This document shows, piece after piece, positions 1-5,325 of a DNA stretch of 6,013 nucleotides (position 1 is the stretch's first letter; every line of letters starts with the position of its first letter). The stretch spans positions 1 to 6,013 of the forward strand of contig JABDOU010000065.1 in the NCBI GenBank assembly GCA_013043085.1. Direction: 5' to 3'. The translations under genes were made by a program, and so were the position numbers. The notes under the pieces were generated by a model. The model made no database searches. It was not told where the DNA came from and was given only the letters and a program-made list of their open reading frames with translations. The stretch is from Acidimicrobiia bacterium (GTDB lineage: Bacteria; Actinomycetota; Acidimicrobiia; Spongiisociales; SHLN01).

Positions 1-196
1 ACACAAGGATGTGCTGGATCGTTTGGCGGATGCACTCATCGAGCGCGAAACGGTGGATGCCGACGAGGTTGCCATGAATTTCCAACCTGTGAAGAAATGG
101 GTTCATTCACCGAACGGACAACGCATCCATCCTGCCGGCTCTCCCATAAAACCGGTCACCGGAATCTCGGCGACGCAGAATCTCGAAGGCTCGTAG
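1..196 (+). CDS. ftsH: FtsH-type ATP-dependent zinc metalloprotease, C-terminal tail (5' partial)
   Basis: The first complete codon is at base 2 and the frame reads HKDVLDRLADALIERETVDADEV before a TAG stop at 194-196. This resembles the last helix pair of the FtsH peptidase domain, where a leucine-rich stretch is followed by an (E/R)xTVDxDEV-like turn. The rest of the tail, about 40 residues rich in Pro, Gly and Ser, looks like the disordered cytoplasmic C-terminus of actinobacterial FtsH. FtsH is a membrane-anchored hexameric AAA+ protease that degrades misfolded membrane proteins and some regulators. The AAA+ domain and the HExxH zinc site lie outside the window, so the call rests on this short tail and on the known ftsH-fol gene order in actinobacteria. 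The next gene, folP, begins directly after the stop or overlaps this tail. Confidence 0.72.
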   Translation, partial: HKDVLDRLADALIERETVDADEVAMNFQPVKKWVHSPNGQRIHPAGSPIKPVTGISATQNLEGS

Positions 197-198
197 AT

Positions 199-1026
199 CT
201 GACCTGGCGCACCGGCGAGCGGGTTCTCTGGGATGGATCCCGGACGCTCGTGATGGGGATATTGAACGTGACCCCGGATTCCTTCTCTGATGGCGGTGAG
301 TTCGATGATCGGGATAGCGCCATTGAACAGGGTTTGGGGCTGGCCGGAGCCGGAGCCGATATTGTCGACATAGGCGGCGAATCGACGCGGCCAGGCTCTG
401 AGCCAGTACCACAGGAAGTCGAGCAGGCCAGAGTTCTACCGGTAGTCGAGGCCCTGGTCTCGCAAGGTGTAACCGTCTCGATAGACACTTCCAAACCCGG
501 GGTTGCAAGGGCCGCCGTAGCCGCAGGAGCCTCGATCATCAATGATGTCACCGGTTTCAGATCGTCCGAAATGGCGGATGTGGCAGCGGATGCCGGAGTA
601 GCAGTTGTGGCCATGCACATGCTCGGTGAACCACGGACCATGCAGGAGGATCCCTCCTATGAAGATGTTGTCGGAGAAGTCGCAAGCTATCTCATGCGGC
701 AGGCTGCGATCCTTCGTAACGCCGGCGTGGAGGCGTCGGCGATTGCGATAGATCCGGGAGTCGGGTTTGGCAAAACCGTCGACCACAACCTCCAGCTCTT
801 GAGACATCTCGATCGATTCGTCCTCTCGGGGTATCCAGTCGTGCTCGGTGCCTCGCGCAAGTCGTTTATCGGTTCCGTGCTAGGCGGACGGGGTCCGGCC
901 GATCGAGATGTCGGAACCGCCGCAACCGTCGTAGCGGGGGTTCTGGCCGGAGTCGCAGTCGTTCGGGTGCACAACGTCGACATGTGCCTGCAGGCCGCGC
1001 GCATGGCAGACGCTATTGTGGGATAG
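199..1026 (+). CDS. folP: Dihydropteroate synthase
   Basis: This enzyme condenses 6-hydroxymethyl-7,8-dihydropterin pyrophosphate with p-aminobenzoate to give 7,8-dihydropteroate in cytoplasmic folate synthesis; it is the sulfonamide target. Counting from base 199 (275 residues, a normal family length), I see NVTPDSFSDGG (23-33), GGESTRPG (59-66), SIDTSKP (94-100), IINDVTG (113-119), DPGVGFGKT (185-193), GASRKSFIG (217-225) and a closing RVHNV (256-260). Together these cover the pterin- and pABA-binding loops of the TIM barrel, so the gene looks intact. The start is uncertain. Homologues usually begin 10-20 residues before MGILNV, which points to CTG 199, with GAAGG at 185-189 in front of it. 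The nearest upstream ATG (97) would add 34 unrelated-looking residues overlapping ftsH. GTG 250 or ATG 253 would cut off the first strand. It lies between ftsH and the phosphatase-like gene, without the usual folE before it. Confidence 0.95.
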   Translation: MTWRTGERVLWDGSRTLVMGILNVTPDSFSDGGEFDDRDSAIEQGLGLAGAGADIVDIGGESTRPGSEPVPQEVEQARVLPVVEALVSQGVTVSIDTSKPGVARAAVAAGASIINDVTGFRSSEMADVAADAGVAVVAMHMLGEPRTMQEDPSYEDVVGEVASYLMRQAAILRNAGVEASAIAIDPGVGFGKTVDHNLQLLRHLDRFVLSGYPVVLGASRKSFIGSVLGGRGPADRDVGTAATVVAGVLAGVAVVRVHNVDMCLQAARMADAIVG

Positions 1027-1034
1027 CCATTCCT

Positions 1035-1040
1035 AGGAGG
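1035..1040 (+). promoter_or_regulatory. Strong Shine-Dalgarno (AGGAGG) without a canonical start at normal spacing
   Basis: A perfect AGGAGG lies 8 bases after the folP stop and is the strongest ribosome binding site I found in the window. Seven bases downstream is ACG (1048), in frame with the phosphatase-like gene; GTT (1045) is also in frame. The first canonical start in that frame is TTG at 1072, 31 bases away, which is too far for efficient pairing. The site therefore argues that translation starts near 1045-1048 on a rare codon, or that the read contains a base error here. Confidence 0.6.
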
Positions 1041-1071
1041 TCCCGTTACGACTCGGCCCAAGACCGTCGGT

Positions 1072-1539
1072 TTGCAACCACAAGGGTTCACGTGGGTGAT
1101 TTCCGGTCGGCTTGCCGTATCCGAGCGAGTGGGTGGAAGCGGGATGCAACACCGACGCGTTCGACGGGACGAGGAACTCAGCTGGCTGCGCGATCACGGC
1201 TTCAACACCCTTCTTTCGGTGCTCGAGGACACGTTCAACGTTTCGGCATACGAGGAATCGGCGATGCGGGTTCTCCACGTCCCGACCAGGGGTGAACTCG
1301 AAGATCATCAGGCGGCGCAGGTGTTGGAAGGTGTCATGCGATGCCTCGATCACGACAGCTCGGTTACCCTCCTGCATAGCGACAGCGTGACGGACGGAAT
1401 TCTCGGGGTTCTCGGGGGCTACCTGCTGCGCAGCGGTTTGTTGGATGATCCCATCATCGCAATCGCCACTATCCAGGAAATCATGGGTCGCCCGCTCGGC
1501 CCGACCGGCCGTAGGTTTCTCCTCGCCGCTGCCCCGTGA
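1072..1539 (+). CDS. Dual-specificity-phosphatase-like protein with lost catalytic residues (putative pseudophosphatase)
   Basis: This is not recognisable as FolB, although it occupies the folB position between folP and folK. Counted from TTG 1072 (155 residues), it follows the DSP/PTP pattern. FTWVISGRLAVSER (6-19) resembles the usual W-x-x-x-GRLA-S start. A helix EELSWLRDHGFNTLLSVLE (34-52) comes next, then MRVLHVPT (65-72). A P-loop-like strand, VTLLHS (98-103), leads into a helix ending GGYLLRSG (115-122), and the tail GRPLGPTGRRFL (139-150) is typical of the family. The signature H-C-x5-R is broken: Ser103 stands for Cys and Gly109 for Arg, while the downstream Tyr-Leu keeps the exact family spacing (+14/+15). 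Phosphatase chemistry is therefore unlikely; a binding or regulatory role is possible. The AGGAGG at 1035-1040 suggests a true start near ACG 1048, adding eight residues. The stop overlaps the folK start by four bases. The frame is certainly coding; the fold call is from pattern only. Confidence 0.75.
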   Translation: MQPQGFTWVISGRLAVSERVGGSGMQHRRVRRDEELSWLRDHGFNTLLSVLEDTFNVSAYEESAMRVLHVPTRGELEDHQAAQVLEGVMRCLDHDSSVTLLHSDSVTDGILGVLGGYLLRSGLLDDPIIAIATIQEIMGRPLGPTGRRFLLAAAP

Positions 1540-2030
1540 CATGGGCGGGAATAGGCCTCGGGTCCAACCTGGGTGACAGCCGGGATCACCTGCGGACTGC
1601 GATCACATCTCTTCGAGAACACCATCGCCTCCTCAGGATCTCGTCACTGTTTCAGACGGCACCGGTCGGGCCAATCGACCAACCTGATTTCACAAATGCC
1701 GCCATCCTCGTGGATACCGACGCAGAACCACTCGCACTGCTTCGTGAGCTTCACGAAGTCGAACGATCCAGGGGCCGCGATCGATCATCGGAAGTGCGAT
1801 TCGGTCCGCGATCGCTCGACCTGGACATTCTTCTTTGGGATGGCCTGCACATGGAGGACTCGTCATTGACGATTCCTCACCCTCGTCTTGCCGAGCGCCG
1901 GTTCGCTCTCGAGCCACTGATTGAGGTCTGGCCCGACGCCACATTGCCGGACGGCACTCGCATCCTCGATCTGTGGCCGACTGTGGCAGGGCAGGTATCG
2001 ACCAAGCTCCAGGGTCCGACATGGTTGTGA
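1536..2030 (+). CDS. folK: 2-amino-4-hydroxy-6-hydroxymethyldihydropteridine pyrophosphokinase (HPPK)
   Basis: FolK transfers pyrophosphate from ATP to 6-hydroxymethyl-7,8-dihydropterin, making the substrate that FolP uses. The 164-residue product has the usual length. It shows the N-terminal GSNLGD loop (9-14), SSLFQTAPVGPIDQPDFTNAA (36-56), which lines the pterin pocket, and the signature FGPRSLDLDILL (89-100). Asp95 and Asp97 of that signature would bind the two magnesium ions. The family's IPHPRLAERRFALEPL segment follows at 113-128. Translation starts at GTG 1536, whose last two bases lie inside the preceding stop (GTGA overlap). There is no clear ribosome binding site of its own, so translational coupling to the phosphatase-like gene is likely. 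Nothing is missing from the catalytic set. Confidence 0.95.
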   Translation: MTWAGIGLGSNLGDSRDHLRTAITSLREHHRLLRISSLFQTAPVGPIDQPDFTNAAILVDTDAEPLALLRELHEVERSRGRDRSSEVRFGPRSLDLDILLWDGLHMEDSSLTIPHPRLAERRFALEPLIEVWPDATLPDGTRILDLWPTVAGQVSTKLQGPTWL

Positions 2031-2074
2031 GCGTGAAGAGGCCGGTGCAGCCCTGATTGGCTAGCGTTCGGCGA

Positions 2075-2977
2075 ATGATCGAACACGTCGAGACGTTCGC
2101 CGGAACTCGTGACCTTCAACGCGCTCGGGGTGGGAGCATCGGACTGGTGCCGACGCTCGGCTTTCTGCACGAGGGTCACTCCGCGCTCATCCAGCGGGCC
2201 CGATCCGAGTGTGACGTCGTAACAGTCAGTGTGTTCGTCAATCCACTTCAGTTCGGCGAAGGTGAGGATCTTGACAGGTACCCACGCGACATAGAACGCG
2301 ATTCGACGATTGCTGCAGCCGCGGGCGCCGATCTGGTATTCGCCCCTGCCCTGACCGAAATGTTTCCTGTAGCACCGGTGACGACTGTGAGTCTCGAGGC
2401 TCTGACTGACACCCTGACAGGCAAGTCCCGGCCTGGCCATTTTGCCGGCGTCGCCACCATCGTCACGAAGCTATTCGCCGGCCTTCAGCCAGACCGCGCC
2501 TACTTCGGCCGCAAAGATGCGCAACAACTCGCAGTGGTGACCAGGCTGGCCTCGGATCTCTCATTTCCCGTACGGGTCGTTGGCTGTCCGATTATCCGCG
2601 AGGCCGACGGTCTGGCCATGTCCAGCAGGAACACCTACCTCAATGACCTCGAGCGTCGGGCGGCGACGAGTTTGTCGCGAGGTTTGATGGCGGCAGCCGA
2701 CGCGGTTGAGCGTGGAACGCTCGATGCTGAAACGCTCGAAGCGATCGCCTACGACGCGATGTCCTCAGAGCACCTCGTAGAGCCAGAGTACGCGGAGTTA
2801 CATGACGCCCATTCGGTCGTGCACCTCAATACAGTCGACCGTGACTCGTTTCTTGCCGTGGCGGGTCGGCTTGGAGAAACCCGTTTGATCGATAATGTCC
2901 ATTTCGATGTGACCGATGAAGGGATCGTCATAGATCGAGGCATTCGCTCTCAGCAAACTGAGTCAGGTCAGTCCTGA
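2075..2977 (+). CDS. panC: Pantothenate synthetase (pantoate-beta-alanine ligase)
   Basis: PanC joins pantoate and beta-alanine with ATP, through a pantoyl-adenylate, to form pantothenate. From ATG 2075 the protein is 300 residues, slightly longer than the E. coli enzyme because of a hydrophilic tail after VIDRGI. It has LVPTLGFLHEGH (24-35) with the nucleotide-binding HxGH pair His32 and His35, then FVNPLQF (54-60), RPGHFAGVATIVTKLF (119-134), FGRKDAQQL (144-152) and SSRNTYL (183-189), the KMSKS-like loop. TRLIDN (269-274) closes the catalytic part. ATG 2075 is chosen because it places the first strand where homologues have it. TTG 2057 would add six residues; neither start has a good ribosome binding site (GAAGAGG at 2035-2041 is too far from both). 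The stop overlaps the coaX start by one base. panD, which often follows panC in actinobacteria and supplies beta-alanine, is absent. Confidence 0.96.
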   Translation: MIEHVETFAGTRDLQRARGGSIGLVPTLGFLHEGHSALIQRARSECDVVTVSVFVNPLQFGEGEDLDRYPRDIERDSTIAAAAGADLVFAPALTEMFPVAPVTTVSLEALTDTLTGKSRPGHFAGVATIVTKLFAGLQPDRAYFGRKDAQQLAVVTRLASDLSFPVRVVGCPIIREADGLAMSSRNTYLNDLERRAATSLSRGLMAAADAVERGTLDAETLEAIAYDAMSSEHLVEPEYAELHDAHSVVHLNTVDRDSFLAVAGRLGETRLIDNVHFDVTDEGIVIDRGIRSQQTESGQS

Positions 2978-3738
2978 TGCTGCTCGTGATCGATATCGGG
3001 AACACAGAAACTGTCCTTGGTGTGTACAGGGGAGAGGATCTCATCCACACCTGGCGCGTCGTGACGGCGAGTCGGCGGACGGCTGACGAGTATCGCCTTA
3101 CGTTGCGGGCTCTCCTCGATCTCGAGCATCTCAACGGAGATCTGACGGGAGCCGCGCTCGCGAGTGTTGTGCCATCGGCTACGGCGGCGCTTCGTTTGGT
3201 CTTGCCGGACATCGTGTCAGGCCCTGTAACAATCGTGGAAACGGGAATCAAGACAGGTATCAAGGTCGCAGTTGACAACCCCCGTGAGGTGGGAGCAGAC
3301 AGGGTTGTCAATGCGGTCGCCGCTGCGGAGCGGTACCCATTGCCGGTTGTTGTCGTTGACTTCGGAACCTCGTCCAACTTCGACGTGATCGATATGGCAG
3401 GCAATTACGTAGGCGGTGTGATCGCGCCCGGTCTGGCGGTGTCTCTCGAAGCGCTCATTGACCGAACTGCGGCACTCCGCCGGGTCGAATTGGTAGCCCC
3501 GGCATCGGTCATTGGCACGAATACGGTCGCGGCGATTCAATCGGGACTCGTGTACGGCCACGCCGGATTTGTGGACGGTATCGTCGAACGTATGCGGGCC
3601 GAGCTCGAGGGAGAGATCACGGTGGTCGCCACCGGCGGCCTGGCCAGGACGATCGCTCCGCACTGTTCCTCGGTCGATGAGGTGGACGAACATCTCACGC
3701 TCTTTGGGCTCAAACTGCTCCACGAGATGAATACATGA
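2977..3738 (+). CDS. coaX: Type III pantothenate kinase
   Basis: CoaX phosphorylates pantothenate to 4'-phosphopantothenate, the first committed step to coenzyme A, using the ASKHA (actin/hexokinase) fold; enzymes of this type are insensitive to CoA feedback. The 253-residue protein shows the phosphate-1 motif DIGNT (6-10), NPREVGADRVVNA (101-113) with the expected catalytic Asp108, the second motif DFGTSSNFD (128-136), YVGGVIAPGL (144-153), GTNTVAAIQSGLVYG (180-194) and the adenosine-side VVATGGLA (216-223). The residue after DIGNT is Glu, where Asn or Thr is common; this is probably harmless. Its ATG shares one base with the panC stop (TGATG), and its stop overlaps the lysS start by four bases (ATGA). 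PanC and CoaX thus form a coupled pair making and then trapping pantothenate. Confidence 0.96.
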   Translation: MLLVIDIGNTETVLGVYRGEDLIHTWRVVTASRRTADEYRLTLRALLDLEHLNGDLTGAALASVVPSATAALRLVLPDIVSGPVTIVETGIKTGIKVAVDNPREVGADRVVNAVAAAERYPLPVVVVDFGTSSNFDVIDMAGNYVGGVIAPGLAVSLEALIDRTAALRRVELVAPASVIGTNTVAAIQSGLVYGHAGFVDGIVERMRAELEGEITVVATGGLARTIAPHCSSVDEVDEHLTLFGLKLLHEMNT

Positions 3739-5243
3739 GCGAGCACCGACCGGATGAACAACAGGTCATCCGAAGAGATAAGCTCGCCGAGCTCCGCAGG
3801 CAAGGCGTGGATCCGTACCCCGTCGGGTTTCGACCTACCCACCGATCGGACCAGCTTCACGCCACCTACCCCGAGCTCGAGCCCGGTAGCTCAACCGGTT
3901 TGGAGGTCTCTGTCGCAGGCCGTCTGGTCGGACTCAGGGACATGGGCAAGCTGGCGTTCGGTGTGCTACAGGACGCCGGAGGCCGGATCCAGCTTTTTGT
4001 TGATCGGTCAGGTCTCGACGATCTGTACGACGAGTTCGTTGCTCTCGATCTGGGCGATGTCGTCGGTGTTTCAGGCGAGGTGATCACAACCAGGAAAGGC
4101 GAGTTGAGCGTCCGGGTTGGTGACTTCCAACTGCAAGCCAAGGCTCTGCATCCGATGCCGGAGAAGTATCACGGTCTCGTCGACACCGAGACCCGGTATC
4201 GACAGCGGTATCTAGATCTCATTGCAAACGAGGACTCACGCCGGGTGTTTGATATCAGGACCGGAGTCGTCCGATCTCTGAGGGCGACCTTTGAGGAACG
4301 CGGGTTCGTCGAGGTCGAGACACCGATGCTGCAGATACAGCCAGGCGGGGCAATCGCCAAACCATTCGTCACACACCACAACGCTCTCGATCTCGACATG
4401 TATCTGCGGATCGCGCCCGAGCTCTATCTCAAGCGGCTTGTGGTCGGCGGGATGGACAAGGTATTCGAGCTCAATCGCAACTTCCGCAATGAGGGCCTGT
4501 CGCCTCGCCACAACCCGGAGTTCACGATGCTCGAGTCCTATGAGGCGTACGCGGATTACGAAGATGTTATGGAACTGGTTGAAGAGGCGATCTCGCAGGC
4601 CGCACTCGCGACAGTCAACACAACCTCGGTGATGTATCAGGGGCGAGACATGAACCTCGCGCCGCCGTATGCACGCATCGACTACGTCGGGTCGGTCGCC
4701 GAGGCACTCAAGGAAGACATCTCGATCGAAACTGACGCAGAACGGTTGCGTAATATCGTTCGCGCCCTGGGCCTGGAGATCCCGGACGGAGGTACTGGGA
4801 AGTTATTCGAGTCACTCTTCGAAGAACTCGTCGAGCCGAAGCTGTGGGACCCGGTGTTCGTGGTCGATATGCCGACCGAGATTTCACCGCTGGCACGTGC
4901 TCATCGATCCCGACCCGGGCTAGCGGAGCGATTTGAGCTCTTCATGGCCGGGCGTGAGATCGCCAATGCCTTCACGGAGCTCAACGATCCGGCCGAACAA
5001 CGGGCCAGGTTTGAAATGCAGGCTGCGGCACGAGCATCAGGAGACGACGAGGCGCATCCGATAGATGAGGACTATCTGCTGGCGCTCGAGTACGGCATGC
5101 CACCGACCGGCGGTCTCGGGATCGGCGTTGACCGGCTGATAATGGTGCTGGCCGACGTGGCCTCGATACGAGACGTGATTCTGTTCCCACACCTGAGGCC
5201 GGAGGGAGCACGGCACGAGATGTCGAATGAGGAGGCCGACTGA
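3735..5243 (+). CDS. lysS: Lysyl-tRNA synthetase, class II
   Basis: This enzyme attaches lysine to tRNA-Lys in the cytoplasm. The 502-residue length is standard. An N-terminal OB-fold anticodon-binding domain spans about residues 56-137 (VAGRLVGLRDMGKLAFGVLQD at its start). The linker GLVDTETRYRQRYLDL (147-162) leads to the class II catalytic core. Motif 1 is around RGFVEVETPML (189-199), motif 2 is FELNRNFRNEG (244-254) followed by RHNPEFTMLE (258-267), and motif 3 is GLGIGVDRLIMVL (460-472). Residues characteristic of lysine specificity are present in PGGAIAKPFVTHHNALD (203-219) and REIANAFTELNDP (407-419). Start ATG 3735 overlaps the coaX stop as ATGA, implying coupled translation. It looks like an ordinary housekeeping LysRS with no MprF-type membrane fusion and no truncation. 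Confidence 0.97.
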   Translation: MSEHRPDEQQVIRRDKLAELRRQGVDPYPVGFRPTHRSDQLHATYPELEPGSSTGLEVSVAGRLVGLRDMGKLAFGVLQDAGGRIQLFVDRSGLDDLYDEFVALDLGDVVGVSGEVITTRKGELSVRVGDFQLQAKALHPMPEKYHGLVDTETRYRQRYLDLIANEDSRRVFDIRTGVVRSLRATFEERGFVEVETPMLQIQPGGAIAKPFVTHHNALDLDMYLRIAPELYLKRLVVGGMDKVFELNRNFRNEGLSPRHNPEFTMLESYEAYADYEDVMELVEEAISQAALATVNTTSVMYQGRDMNLAPPYARIDYVGSVAEALKEDISIETDAERLRNIVRALGLEIPDGGTGKLFESLFEELVEPKLWDPVFVVDMPTEISPLARAHRSRPGLAERFELFMAGREIANAFTELNDPAEQRARFEMQAAARASGDDEAHPIDEDYLLALEYGMPPTGGLGIGVDRLIMVLADVASIRDVILFPHLRPEGARHEMSNEEAD

Positions 5244-5325
5244 GGATTACCACTTTTTGTGGGCATCCCGGGCTCTTTCAGTTAGCATGCGGGCGTTCAC
5301 ACCTTGACGACGTGGACGGGCTGGC
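5244..5325 (+). other. Intergenic gap after lysS, the only clear break in the gene block
   Basis: This 82-base gap is the longest in the window and is where transcription of the housekeeping operon could end and a new unit begin. It holds a short CCAC-TTTTT-GTGG inverted pair (5250-5262), too short to call a terminator. A TAGCAT at 5283-5288 fits the TAnnnT pattern of a -10 box, but there is no good -35 at 17-18 bases; the nearest candidate, TTGTGG (5257-5262), is 20 bases away. I therefore do not claim a promoter or terminator. Confidence 0.4.

Noticed and set aside
1072..1539. Calling this gene folB because of its position
   Set aside because: Its sequence shows none of the FolB features I would expect, and its pattern matches the dual-specificity phosphatase layout instead.
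1033..1542. 169-codon minus-strand open frame opposite the phosphatase-like gene
   Set aside because: It lacks recognisable motifs, and the plus-strand frame fits a known fold and overlaps folK in the way operon genes do. Antisense open frames are common here because of GC-rich codon use.
2021..2056. Short ATG frame (MVVSVKRPVQP) between folK and panC
   Set aside because: Eleven codons with no ribosome binding site, overlapping the folK end; most likely chance.
3217..3723. 168-codon minus-strand open frame opposite coaX
   Set aside because: It lies opposite the conserved CoaX motifs and has no recognisable domain of its own.
5250..5262. CCAC-TTTTT-GTGG hairpin as the lysS terminator
   Set aside because: The stem is only four base pairs, with the T run in the loop rather than after the stem.
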